64,000 nucleotides of DNA, from contig JAILWY010000021.1 of assembly GCA_022113835.1 (NCBI GenBank), positions 1,178,001 through 1,242,000 on the forward strand. Reading direction: 5' to 3'. The DNA is from Atopsyche davidsoni. Lineage: Eukaryota > Arthropoda > Insecta > Trichoptera > Hydrobiosidae. Both the position numbers and the translations under genes were made by a program. Each line of letters opens with the position of its first letter. The stretch's first letter is position 1. The notes beneath the pieces are model-generated. The model saw only the letters and a program-made list of their open reading frames with translations. It was not told the origin of the DNA and did not search any database. Of the stretch, positions 35,755 to 46,981 are shown in pieces.

Positions 35755-35880
35755 ATGAAAGCTGGAGTTTGGAAGTGCGGCCGAATCGGTGAGATTGACC
35801 TATGATAGCGATATGTTCGATGAAATTGTCACTAACCTCCTATGTGAAGAAGCATCAGAAGAAAGATGTAATATTATAGG
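35755..35880 (+). pseudogene. 3' end fragment of the RTE-like LINE
   Basis: GGAAGTGCGGCCGAATCGG, ATATGTTCGATGAAAT and CCTCCTATGTGAAGAAGCA match 32,385-32,480. Only the last 110 bp or so of the element is present, as expected of a 5'-truncated insertion. Confidence 0.65.
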
Positions 35881-35920
35881 AGCACGATTTTTTAATTAAT
35901 ATTTAATAGGCGATAAAACA

Positions 35921-35933
35921 GGGGGGGGGGGGG
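35921..35933 (+). repeat. G13 homopolymer
   Basis: Thirteen consecutive G in an A+T-rich flank. Confidence 0.95.
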
Positions 35934-36748
35934 CATGACTCAGAGCACGCGTTAGCGCTGAAGATTTGCGAGTGCGCCGTAAATCGCCCCCCGATAGGGG
36001 AGTGCAGGGCTGATTGACCGAGCAAGTTCTAACGAGGCGAGGAGGTGTTGTGCTGAACATCACGGCTGCATGGCCCCATGAATGGCTGAAGACACGCCGA
36101 GCAAACTTTGAACGTACAAGATATAACTAGGAAGCATCCGCCCACTCACTCGGGGCTCGCATCTACCGGCCAGCTCATAATGCACAGGTACAATATTGTA
36201 GGTAGTACCGGCAGATATGCCGTGCATCTTATACGTTGCAAATTGAATACGAAGGCTCGCCAATCACGGGTTTCGGATATAAATTCAAGTAATCCAAATG
36301 AGTTTTTAATTATCACTTGATGTGAAGCAAGTAAAACACTTCGACAAATAATCTTTAGGCAAGGTACGCGTCAGCGATGTACCGAGACAAACCCAGCAGC
36401 AATTGTATATGAACGCTTCTACATACTCTTGCGTTTGCTTTGAGTTTTTCTCACTTTATAGCTCAGTATTGTTAAAAAAAATTGTTCAATCTGAATCAAA
36501 ATATATCTGCTACTAAAATAAACAAAAAAAACGGGAAAATTGCATATAAATATATGCAATATTTATAATCTTTAAGCTCCAGGGGGTCAATTTACGGCAG
36601 GTGTCTTAAATACTTTTTAAATAAACTAAAAACACAACAATCTGAGGTAAAAAGCAGCACTTGTAACTGTTACATTTGTAAGTAACAAAACGTTTTAATT
36701 ACCATTGAAATGGTTGATTCCGACAAATCGTAATAACTTCATAAAAGT
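35934..36748. other. mixed stretch, no gene recognised
   Basis: A GC-richer patch (35,940-36,260) is open on both strands for about 70 codons without splice support. Confidence 0.45.
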
Positions 36749-36775
36749 CAGGTGAGTGTTCGTAAGCAGGTGAGT
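36749..36775 (+). other. two consensus 5' splice donors 18 bp apart
   Basis: CAGGTGAGT occurs at 36,749-36,757 and again at 36,767-36,775. Both match the donor consensus at all nine positions. No convincing exon lies upstream (the sequence is A+T-rich with stops), and a GC patch follows to 37,000. They could be paired donors of a non-coding exon, or a chance duplication. Confidence 0.2.
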
Positions 36776-39429
36776 ACGTCCATTAGCCGCGGTAATGGAG
36801 GTCCGGCGGACACAGACAATGTTTCACGAAGAGCGGCACGCAGCGGGTGTGACGAGATCTCCATGTCTCACCGTCCAGAAGGCTTTTTTTTTTGTTTAGT
36901 AAGGTCAGTAACTCGGACGCCTGCCTACACGGGCTGCTCGTCTAGCGTGATTCCAGGCGCGACGGATCTCGATCGACGCGGTTTTTGCAGTCGTTGTCGA
37001 TAGTGAACATTAGGTTTTTGTTTGATGGAAACTATTTTGTTGCATTATAGTTATCTATAATTACCACTGAAATGTACATTAAATATCGATTATGAAATAA
37101 AAAAAAAATATTTTACCATCATTCAGATTCAATTTCATGAACTGAACACACATGAGTTTTCTTTAAACGTTTCTCTGCTTGGACACGAATCTAATCAGCT
37201 ATTAGTTTTTGTACATCGCATGTGTATATTTTTTGTAAATAGTTAAATTAAGCGATATAAATACTCAACATTTAATTTTGCACTCTTTCAAATATATAAT
37301 TGCCCAAAATGTAAAAATAAATGTTAACAAAATTTTACTTTAGCTTTAGTAAAAAAATAGAAATACATCTGATGAGATTTGCATCATTTTTTACACATTC
37401 CCGGAAAAGTAACATTGACAATATTGATAGAAAAAAAAACGCTAAACTGCCACTTGCGGCCCCCGACTCTTACTAAGCAGGTAGCTCAAGAGACGCTTTA
37501 AAATAGATATGCTTTGTTACGGAAGTAATTTTAAAATAAATAAAAAAAATACAAAGCATTTTACTAGGAAGACTGAAGCTGCGGTAAGCCAAAGGGGATC
37601 TCAATGGCGTTGAGACACCGGCGTTTATTTTATTCTAACCCGGCGTCGTGTAAAACGGTTCACCAAAACTTTATAACAGAGATAATAATAAAATAATAAA
37701 AATATAAGAAACAACAAAGAATATCAACGATTATGATCAGTTGAATTTCATACTCATTATCAAATGTTTAATTTCCTAAGTAAGCTATTTATGGCGGTAT
37801 AAAAATAGAAACAGCAATAAATTAAGGCACATTCCGTCTGATTGTAATTAATCTATTTATTTATTAAACAAAACAAGTCCAGAGAGCGTTAAGGCTGGCG
37901 GACTTACGCGTCTCGAGTAGAGCGATCGCGAAAAATGCTCAAAATCAACTATCAGATAAATATGATCAAAGCAACGGGAAATCCACTGCTTGTCATAAGT
38001 TACAACAGAAATAATAATTCGCTTGTAATTTTAAGAATTATTTTATAAGTATTGAAATACTTTGGTTTTTATAGCAGCAAGATGGCGCTTTATATGAGTA
38101 CAAGTCATTTTGGCAAAATGGTTTGAGTCCGTGCTAAGCACTTTAAATGCATTTGATTAATAAAATGGCATGGTAAAATGATTATTTTTCTATTTATATA
38201 ATAATCACAATGATAGTTGAGTTTTAAAATAATTTGTCAAAAAAATAATTCAAAATTAAGATTATTTACAAATTATCGTTTTACATTAAAACAATACTTT
38301 TTTTTTAAATTTTATATCAATGAATATCAATGGTATGCTTGGATTCTTAATTTTTTTTGCTATATATGTTATTAGATCAATGGGAATGGTATGGACTTTT
38401 ATTAGTTACAAGTCTAGTTATTACATTTTAAAATATGGTATACCGATTATTAAAAAAAAAAAAAACATCGAACCACACGGTAAATTCTGTATTAAAGATT
38501 TTCTAAATCTCTAATAGTAAATTGATTTTCATCGGAGTTTTACTTACTTTTTAGGATAACCCAATTTGTTTGTTCTGGCCATGTATTTTTTTTTACCGAA
38601 TAGAAGTTTTTTTCTGGATCTCATTGTTGATCAGCAACTATCTTAATTAGCAGACAACGAGTTAAAAAGAAGAAAAGAAAGGAAGGACGGTCATAAAGGC
38701 CTCCATCCAGTGTTTTATTTACATCACCCAGGATAAACTGTTTATAAATAAATGTATATTTATTGATTAATCTTAAAATTTCTGTCAAGCAGATTAAAAA
38801 AGAGTTGCTAATCAGTTCTTCCTAATTATTCGTTAACTAACTAACTTAATAAATTATCCTTTCAAACATGGAAGTTTTATATAAATTCCCAATACATAAC
38901 AATTAATGTGCAAAAAATAAACGTATATTTCATCTGCTCTAATAAATTTGTGTAACATTAAATGCAACATGATTCGGGTTATTAATCTACGTTTTTATGG
39001 TTGTGTTGTGGGCATATAATGGTTTTTTCATTGATTTCTTAAGAATGCAATATCAATAGCATAGGATTATGATATTTACAATGGGAACTAATGATCAGCC
39101 TAGTAAAAAATGCAAGATACTTATTGCACATTCCTCGTTGCAGATATTGTCAACCTTTAATTTCTTATTAATGATAATGAAATTTTATAAATAAAGCATT
39201 TCATAGACCTATTCGTAGCTAGCTATTATCTATAAATATTCGAGGAAAAATCGAAGGAAGAATCTTTTTATCGGTTTTTAGACTAAAGAAGCCTACATGT
39301 TATATTTTTGCTCATAGTTCTCATTTTAGAGAAGAGGATGGTACTAGGAATACTATGAAACTTTTAAAAACTGGAATTATAAATTTAAAATCATGCTGGA
39401 ATAAGGTTAGTTATGAATGTAAATAACTT
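36776..39429. other. mostly A+T-rich stretch, nothing recognised
   Basis: A GC patch at 36,776-37,000 holds an 83-codon frame of low plausibility. AAGATGGCGC at about 38,079 is an isolated YY1-like motif. The rest is A+T filler. Confidence 0.5.
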
Positions 39430-39560
39430 TATGACCACTCCAGGTTCAACCCTTTGGGAGGTTGAGAAACACTGCGACGCCGTAGAAAAGTAAGTTTCAA
39501 AGTAATTCGTTTTAAAATGTTGGCGACCCCGCCGACCGCTATTCCTTCGAGAGATCGCAA
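39430..39560. mobile_element. possible hAT-type non-autonomous element remnant
   Basis: CACTCCAGGTTCAACCC, GGTTGAGAAACACTGCG and TGGCGACCCCGCCG are words typical of the ends of hAT-type elements and MITEs in animals. I cannot find a matching inverted end or target duplication, so this is a fragment at best. Confidence 0.3.
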
Positions 39561-40740
39561 TCACGAGGATATAAATTATAGTTAATATTTAAGATTAATC
39601 AAATGATAGAGATACGTGCAGCTCTCTATTGCACTTAATATTGTTACAACTGATGGGTTTTTTTTCTACGATTTAGACTTAGTATTCCCACAATGCGTTT
39701 AACAAACAAGAAGGAAACGTATCCTAACCTGCAAAACAAACTAGAAGATACCATCTTCTATTTGCATTTACACATGGTGTTTGAAAAAGTTATAGTATGA
39801 CCTGAAAATAAAGTAACAAAATTGCATTTATGTTATGTTTGCCAATTTGGTAAAGTGTGTAAATCTTCATCCGTACTTGCACAAAAAAACACAAAAATCT
39901 AGTACTAGACAAAAAATAAAATAAAAACAGAAATAAACTAACTAGATAACGTGTCTATTTGGTAATGATTTGTGAATACGTATAAAATAATATTCATGCC
40001 GAGGTTAATAAATCAAACTACCATCAATATTTTGTGACAATGAAAATAAAAATCATAAACTACTTTTCTGATATTGAAAACGCTATATAAAATTTACACA
40101 ACGTAATGAAAACAAAACATTTATTCGCACACCCAAGTTCCTCTAATAATTCCATGACTTTGAAGACACCGTGTATCATATAATTTAAATATCATTTACT
40201 ACTTAAACCAGTTTTAAAAAAAAACACAACGGCGACGAGACTTCCATTTATACATTTTTTATAAAAAAAAATTATGCAAACATAACGTAATTAAAACACA
40301 AAAAAAGAATTGAATTTTGTTGTGATAGTAATTTAACTTTTCCAAGGACTGGCATCTTAATTTTTTTTTTTATGTACTGCATCTTTTTACTGCGCTATAA
40401 ATTGTTTACTGCGAAAAGTTCGTCAATTATGAGATCAACATAAAAAAAACTAAGCGCATCTAAATAACAAGATTAACAAAAAATAATCTACCGGACTTGT
40501 CATTATAAGTTTTTTTTAATTATCGTTGATAGGTTGTATTCAAATAAATATTAACGTATATTGACTGTTTTCTGATATTAAATAAACAAAAAATTCTTAA
40601 ATGGGTTTATGCTGATAAATTACTTTAAAGGAAGTGGTGCCTTGTTGTTCGCGATAGACTGCCTTAATTTGTAATACACTATACTTAAACTATAAATGTA
40701 ATTATCCAAATGGCTGGGAGATCACAATAAGGTGAGTGCG
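39561..40740. other. A+T-rich stretch, nothing recognised
   Basis: A+T filler with homopolymer runs. Confidence 0.55.
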
Positions 40741-40773
40741 CTGAAAATCACAAATCTTAAATTTTATCCACAT

Positions 40774-40812
40774 AATGAAGATGACTTCACCACTGAAATC
40801 GAAACGTCGCTA
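40774..40812 (+). ncRNA. degenerate hammerhead-like motif
   Basis: AATGAAGA (in place of CTGANGA) is followed by a hairpin GACTTCA/TGAAATC (40,783-40,789 and 40,794-40,800, six of seven pairs, loop CCAC), then GAAACGTCGCT. GAAACGTCG is the usual 3' half of the short-stem-III hammerheads of Penelope-like elements. The first box has lost its C and U, so it cannot be active; it is probably a repeat remnant. Confidence 0.3.
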
Positions 40813-40840
40813 CGATTGTCGAATGCGGCTTAGTACTAAA

Positions 40841-41140
40841 CTAACTAAAATTTCCAGAGCCTTCGAGCGTATTTATGTACGACAGGCATATTTTTTCAAC
40901 ATTCTCATGTCGTAACGCAGAGATTAACAAAACGCATTTTAAAACCCATTTTTTGCAGTGGCGTACGAGAGGCAATAATATCGAAGATACAATGTCAAGA
41001 TTTTCCAAGGCCAAAATAGCAACGACCCAAACAGCCAAAAAAGTCTGCACGGCGATCATATACAGGCGCAGATGGGCCGTCTGGTTCATGCCGTTGAGCA
41101 GTCTGATGGTCTCACCGAGGAAGAGATTGCCAAAAAAATA
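40841..41140 (-). CDS. candidate exon with a membrane segment, product unknown
   Basis: On the minus strand a frame of 99 codons starts after an acceptor-like AAAAG at 41,141 (a better acceptor CTGCAG ends at 41,151 but would bring in a stop). It begins YFFGNLFLGETIRLLNGMNQ, then has a hydrophobic stretch of about 22 residues (MIAVQTFLAVWVVAILALE) that looks like a transmembrane helix. After about residue 60 the composition turns random, so only the first half may be coding, with a missed donor. I recognise no family. CTATAAAAG just upstream could also be a TATA box. Confidence 0.25.
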   Translation of the reverse strand, partial: YFFGNLFLGETIRLLNGMNQTAHLRLYMIAVQTFLAVWVVAILALENLDIVSSILLPLVRHCKKWVLKCVLLISALRHENVEKICLSYINTLEGSGNFS

Positions 41141-41565
41141 CTTTTATAGACTGCAGTGCTTGAGTATATTAGCAGGTAATAAAGTGAAAAAGTATAAAGC
41201 TTTCATTTATAAGTAATTTAATAGCCGTGACTATTTGAGCTTTATTGTAATGCTAACATATATTTTGACTGATATTTAAATATTATATCTGATATTTATA
41301 AATATTAGATATCATGTTTAAGCGGATGAAAATTTCTCATGATTTTTTTGCAAAGAAAAATATTTTGTTCTTGGGATTTTTTTTCAAGCACTTTCCCCTA
41401 TAATATGTTTTTGTATCATGAAAATAATTCATTATATATATAATTATAGCTAGGCGCACTACGCGTCAGCACGTCTGTAAAAGCTATAGTCCTCTACACA
41501 CGTCGCAACACGACATGCGACATTCAATTAGTCAGTAGTGTCCCTTTATAAAAAAAAAAAATTTC
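41141..41565. other. A+T-rich stretch, nothing recognised
   Basis: A+T filler leading into the 285-bp tandem repeat. Confidence 0.6.
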
Positions 41566-42341
41566 AAGATTATATAGTCTTTCACATTATAAATTTACAA
41601 TAGTAACATGGTCTATCCCGTGATCCTAAGCGCAGGTTGAAGGGCTTACAATGTGTGTAAGTGGTAGCGTACATGTATTTATTTATTTTCTTTGATGTAA
41701 TGAAAATATGTGAAAAATTATTTTTCTGCATGCGTTGATGGAAAATAATTAATTAATAAAAAAATATATACATAAAAAGCGTATCTTTATTTTGGGTCTT
41801 TTTTTATAGTTTTGCCTAAGTAAACAACGCAAAGTAGGACGCTATCGGTTAAGATTATATATTTTTTCACATTATAAATTTACGAAATTCAATATTTTTG
41901 ACAGAGAGTACTTGGTGGAATTCCATTTTAATATTTTTGAATAAAATACTTGAGTGATTTTCCACATTTTCGTTTTTATTAGTGACCGGTTTTGCCAACC
42001 TTTCCCGCTGGCATTATCAGTATCTGTTTGATAATGCCAACCGGTCACTAATAAAAACGAAAATGTGGAAAATCACTCAAGTATTTTATTCAAAAATATT
42101 ATAAATTTACAATAGTAACATGGTCTATCCCCTGATCCTAAGCGCAGGTTGTGGTGCTTACAATGTGTGTTTAAGTGGTAGCGTACGTGTATTTCTTTAT
42201 TTTCGTCGATGTAGGGAAAATATGTGAAAAAAAATTTTTTTCTGCATGCGTTGATGGAAAATAATTAATTACCTTTATTTTGGGTCTTTTTTATAGTTTT
42301 GCCCAAGTATAGAGGGCAAAGTAGGACGCTATCGGTTAATT
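41566..42341 (+). repeat. 285-bp tandem repeat, two units, second interrupted
   Basis: Unit 1 is 41,566-41,850. Unit 2 starts at 41,851 (AAGATTATATA again), breaks off at 41,883, and resumes at 42,098 to about 42,341. Both contain ACATGGTCTATCCC, CCTAAGCGCAGGTTG, CTGCATGCGTTGATGG and GTAGGACGCTATCGG. The two differ by about one base in twelve plus a 24-bp deletion in unit 2 near 42,269. Confidence 0.9.
41884..42097. mobile_element. insertion with a 62-bp perfect inverted repeat
   Basis: ATTATAAATTTAC stands on both sides (41,871-41,883 and 42,098-42,110), which is a 13-bp target duplication for a 214-bp insertion. Arms 41,930-41,991 and 42,039-42,100 are complementary over all 62 bp. In the 47-bp loop GGCATTATC/GATAATGCC gives a second, inner pairing. 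Read on the minus strand, one arm junction reads CTGATAA, a TGCCA/TGGCA hairpin, and AAAACCGGTC, the box order of hammerhead ribozymes with altered core bases. The superfamily is unknown; the long variable target duplication points to a retroposon-like origin. Confidence 0.8.
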
Positions 42342-42343
42342 TC

Positions 42344-42556
42344 ATGTCGGTGGCGAGTTGTGCCGCTGCTGGTGTGGAAGCTGAAGCCATCGTCGCTGCC
42401 AACGACGATCTAAGACTGCAGCTCCGAAAATGCGTCTGCGGAAGAGCCGGAGCCGGAGTAGATCGATACGGCGAGGCCAGGCGCGCCGGGTCGGGCCGCG
42501 CGGTTCGCACAGTGAAATATTTTTTGTGTGCATCTCTAGGAGTCAGTAAACTTTGA
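42344..42556 (+). CDS. 70-codon frame in a GC island, product unknown
   Basis: Starts MSVASCAAAGVEAEAIVAAN and stays protein-like for about 36 residues before turning Arg/Gly-rich. It begins exactly where the tandem repeat ends. The opposite strand is open too (42,265-42,651). No splice sites or domain are seen; a GC-rich promoter or chance frame is as likely. Confidence 0.15.
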   Translation: MSVASCAAAGVEAEAIVAANDDLRLQLRKCVCGRAGAGVDRYGEARRAGSGRAVRTVKYFLCASLGVSKL

Positions 42557-42595
42557 CGGGTCCGCTGCAGACGCGAAAAAAACGCCGCCGAGCCG

Positions 42596-42658
42596 TGCGG
42601 CGCTGCGGCACTGCGGCGCTGCGGCACTGCGGCGCTGCGGCACTGCGGCACTGCGGCC
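42596..42658. repeat. 8-bp minisatellite (CTGCGGCR)n
   Basis: About eight units of CTGCGGCA or CTGCGGCG. Confidence 0.9.
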
Positions 42659-42700
42659 AGGGGCGGCGCTGCACCGGTCGCTGACTCGTGCGTGCGCGCA

Positions 42701-44109
42701 CTCGCCTAGGATTCATCACCACGCTTATTGTCTAAAGACTGATCAAATGTATATCTCTCTAGTTTATCGATTTTTTTTTTTTCAAATTATATGATCGGCG
42801 AGTAAGGATTGAAAGACAGTTGATTAAATATAAACAATCTATTCATCTGGAAACTGTACTTCATTGTGGGCTTACTTAGGTTTGAAGATATTTGGTTTTT
42901 TAGTGTTGCGATTAGATTTCATCGATAGACAGTTGATTGATTATATATATTTTTCTTTTTGTTATGCATCATCAATACGCCTGCACTTATTAAAGATCGT
43001 TGGGTATAAATTGAAATACAAACACTGTATTTTTAAGCACGTTACCCGGTTGCTTATTATACTTAGTCTTTCTGTTTGACGTATTTGACTGTTGATTAAC
43101 CATTATAAATTTCAATCACTATATGTGTAGTTTTTTGTACTATTTTTCTCAAACTATAATTTTTTTTACCTCAATCACATATTTAAGTTTATTTAATCAC
43201 ATATTTAAGTTTCCGCTGTGACACTCTTGGATACATGTGCTTCGCGGCACACAGTCTTCGTAGATCTCATTTCTAAGATTTATCAAAATTATCTCCAATT
43301 TATTATATTGGCTGATGGGGCTAGACGTATATATTCGAATGGTCAGGTAAGCTGGGACACTGTTGCAAGTTCTACATGAGTAGTCCAGGTAAGGAGGTCG
43401 ATCACCTGACACAGCAACGAGAGTCTATGCAATGCATTTTGGGGGTAAATATGTTTTTTTACAAACTTTGCGGTGGTGACGTTTTTTTGTTATTTATTTC
43501 TATAATAATTTCACACCTGCAGAATATACTTTTTATTAGGAAGGCATTTTTTGGGGTAGATGCAATAAATCAACAAAAAAACAACATAAAAGTAATCGTT
43601 TTTATACGTATTACTAAAAGTAGTTTCGATGATTGAAATTCAATTTAATATTTAGAATAAAACTATGAAGTTAGTGGTAAAACTTTGAAATAAATTCTAA
43701 AATTTTTAATGCTACTAACCCTCAAAATAGTTACGTATTAAATATAAAAATAGAAACACTTATATTTTAAATACTCTATCAAAGAGTTTGCTAATGAAGT
43801 CATTGATATAATTTTGAGAAAATATATGGAATTAACTTTGATGGTATATACTTGAGCGACTAAATGCTTTTATTTGATTTTTATGAATACTGAACTGTTT
43901 AAATAAAAAAACAGTTGGTTTTATTAAAAATTATGTTTTAACATAATAAAAATTGTTTTTACTTATTTCCTATTTTCAACTAGTCATGCACTCCCCTGTA
44001 CTAGGTGCTCTTGTTAAGTCAACCATTATTTAAGTCAAAGAGGCGGTACATTCCTGCATAGTAATTTTTTTAGCGCATACAAGTGCGTGGTGCAAAGAAC
44101 ACGTTAAAT
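42701..44109. other. A+T-rich stretch, nothing recognised
   Basis: Short frames (42,864-43,079; 43,376-43,636) are rich in Ile, Phe and Lys as in A+T filler. ACATATTTAAGTTT is repeated at 43,178 and 43,199. Confidence 0.5.
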
Positions 44110-44465
44110 GCTAAATGGTACATGTTGCATGTTAAATAAAACATCGTAGATGTCACACACTATATAGTATTACATTTTAAACGGTATACTGTACATGAAA
44201 CAATATGAAATTTAGTGTATAGTAAATAGTATATGATACACGGTTTGAGATTTATAGGACATTGTATATCGTACATAGTTCATTATATATGGTACATGGT
44301 ACTTGATTTTTCATACATGGTAAAAGTAGCAGGTGTCTGATACATTGTACGTGGTACGGAGTACAAGAAACATGGTCCATGGTACATTGTATATCACACA
44401 TGATACACGGTATATGGTATATTATACATGGTACATGACACATAAAACAATGTACATGTTCAAAC
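44110..44465. repeat. degenerate tandem repeat of TACATGG-type words
   Basis: Words of the type TACATGG, TACACGG, TATATGG and TACATTG follow one another with drift. In the best part the higher-order period is 21 bp. It looks like an old microsatellite or minisatellite expanding on both sides of a better-preserved core (44,270-44,460). Confidence 0.75.
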
Positions 44466-44587
44466 GCACCTAAAATGTCGGGTCGTGCATTCATCCCGAT
44501 GCTGATTTCTGACAAGCTGTTATCTGATGCTGAAGAGGTACTCAGGGTCAGCGAGCAGGGAAGAAGGTGGAGAAGCGATGGCCACAC
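44252..44587 (-). CDS. 111-codon frame with heptapeptide repeats
   Basis: The N-terminus MWPSLLHLLPCSLTLSTSSA resembles a signal peptide and is outside the tandem repeat. After about residue 47 the frame enters it and reads as heptads: HVPCIIY, HIPCIMC, DIQCTMD, HVSCTPY, HVQCIRH, with one Cys per heptad. The 21-bp period keeps the frame open. If expressed it would be a small secreted Cys-repeat protein. More likely, one frame of a simple repeat lacks stops and an upstream ATG happens to join it. There is no promoter or splice evidence. Confidence 0.15.
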   Translation of the reverse strand: MWPSLLHLLPCSLTLSTSSASDNSLSEISIGMNARPDILGAFEHVHCFMCHVPCIIYHIPCIMCDIQCTMDHVSCTPYHVQCIRHLLLLPCMKNQVPCTIYNELCTIYNVL

Positions 44588-46729
44588 CGATTAAAGCGTC
44601 TACGATAATTGGCTTAGCCGTCGTTTGATCGAAGAAAGAGTAATGATAATTTATTTTAAACAAAAAATAATATTTTAATATATTTAAATGCATTCAATAA
44701 TATACTTCTGCAAACTTATATTATTATAATATATACATATAAAAGTTAAAAAAATTAAGCCAAATTTATTTTCATATTAATATTGAATAATTAATATTTA
44801 AAAAATCCAATACAATTAATTTATAACGTAAATTATTTTTTAATATGTTTAAAACGATTTCAGGCTCATTTTTTTAAGTATGTTACTACAAATACAGTGT
44901 AGATAATTAATTTAAAAAATAGCAGTAATGTAAGCTTTTGTTATGGACGTATACACAGTATTTTTTAAATGTATTAAACACGAATATAGTTCAGGCAGTG
45001 TTTGACGGTGCAACTCAGAAATATTTATAAATAGACAAGCCGAAAACATTCCGGTAAAACGCCTTTGTACTCGCACTAGAAAAGATTATTACAGATGTAA
45101 AAAAATTATGACAGAACGTGGAATTATCTTCTCACTGAGAACGACATTATGAGTTGTAGGTAGCATTCCTGAATATAAGACACTTCTCGTCTTGTCTTGA
45201 GTTTAGTCGAGCTTAGCAATAATAAAGTTTTGTTAAATATATAATAGAAAAAGAAGCTAAAACGTAATAAATAATATATATAATACTATATATCGTCCTT
45301 CTGATTGAACTTGTGTTTATAAAATTTTAATGACTTCAACAGTTTCCTACGAATTTCAATCTAGATCCCCATGGTCTGTAAGCAAGTATAATTACCACCT
45401 AAGTAAAAAAATGCAATTAAATTTAAAAAAAATCTAATATCTTAAAAAAGTTTTCTGTACTTACTGCGTACACCTCTTAACAAATTGTGATTAAAATATT
45501 TTTCATTGAAAACAAATATATTGTCCTTGTTATTTCTATGCAGCTAATATCAACTCTAATGCCTAATGGAGACACTCTTAGCTGTGATAAATAAATAATT
45601 ACGATATTGTTTCATTTTATCTGGGCTATAAATCAATGTCATTATAATAATATTAGATATTTTATTATTATATTGTAACATTTAAGAGCATGCACTCAAT
45701 CTTCAGGACTAACCATGAGACCGATATCTGAGAGTCCATCTGGAACTGCATTTTGCCTAAAGAGCAACGGCCCGCCCGACGCAGACCACAAAACAAAAAT
45801 CGTGACTTTTTAAAATTATCTATGAGAAATATGCAATTAATATGATTTAAATATGCATTTTGACTGCCCGTATCGTTAATACATGAACATTTCAAATCAC
45901 TCGGATCGTATACGCAGTGCTAAAAAACCAATATCAGAAAAAAAGTTTTTATATTTATGGCAATATAATGGTGTGCGTGAAGTATTTATTTTGTTGTTTT
46001 AATTTAATTTTCCTATTACTTAGTCCTAACTAAACTTTATTTAAAAAAATAAACAAATTTATAATAAAATTCAATGCATATTTTTTTTCAAGCAACGATG
46101 ATTAATTAGTGAAGCGTTTTAATATTCTTGGTTGCGGTCTTTTATACACATGATTTAAAGCCCTATTACATTTTGAAACATTAATGATACAATTTTTATT
46201 ATTATTATTAAAAGGAGAAATACAATAATTGGTTACTAAGCATACATCTTTGCGTGCACATACCGACCATTTCACGCCAGGTAAACTGTTTAGTTTCAAT
46301 ACAAATTGCAAAAATCTCACTCAAGATTTTGCTCAGGTATAATAAGTAGAAACAATACCCGTGAAACCGTATTCTATAGTTTATTATTAGCATGAGTAAT
46401 TTATCATACTAATACTATAATTATCTGTTGTAAGCCTTTGTGATAATAGTAAACACATAATAAATACACATGATACAAGTTCATGCTGCTCACCTGAATA
46501 AATGTCACTAAATATCCATGAAGTATTTTCGGATAAACATAAAAATGAAACTGATTGACAACGTAGCTGAATCTAAAAAGATCTCATATGTATTGTTAAG
46601 ATGTAAACACCTTCCTCTGAACTTTCAGTATAATATAATATTTTTATTCATTGATAAATCACTTCAATTTATCACGGTCGATCGGAAGATTAATCGAAAT
46701 AGTCTGCATTAGTCACAAAGAGCAACTAA
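44588..46729. other. A+T-rich stretch, nothing recognised
   Basis: A+T filler; short frames at 45,668-45,895 and 46,102-46,393 have no support. Confidence 0.55.
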
Positions 46730-46981
46730 AAAATTATCCAAGATGACTTCATTTGGATTGCTAGAGCACACAATAAAAATGACTTTAATAAGATGTTGAG
46801 GTATTTCCCTAAACGCTGCCAACGGAAATATTTTAATTCACTTGAAGACAGTGGAACAATTTCATTTGATTATTCAACAAAAAATATGGGTTGTCAAGTG
46901 GTTTTAGACAACAATAATTTGACGTATCTTTTGAAAGGCTATTTTGCTTTACAAGTTGTATTAGCTTTCGTAGCTTCATAG
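46730..46981 (+). CDS. 83-codon frame with protein-like composition, unassigned
   Basis: Open from the stop at 46,727 to the stop at 46,979-46,981. The frame starts KIIQDDFIWIARAHNKNDFN and continues through MLRYFPKRCQRKYF and KNMGCQVVLDNNNLTYLL. The mix of charged, aromatic and Cys residues is less skewed than neighbouring A+T-rich frames, so it might be a transposase or gag remnant. The first ATG is at 46,793. I see no catalytic motif, and no splice site at either end. Confidence 0.2.
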   Translation, partial: KIIQDDFIWIARAHNKNDFNKMLRYFPKRCQRKYFNSLEDSGTISFDYSTKNMGCQVVLDNNNLTYLLKGYFALQVVLAFVAS

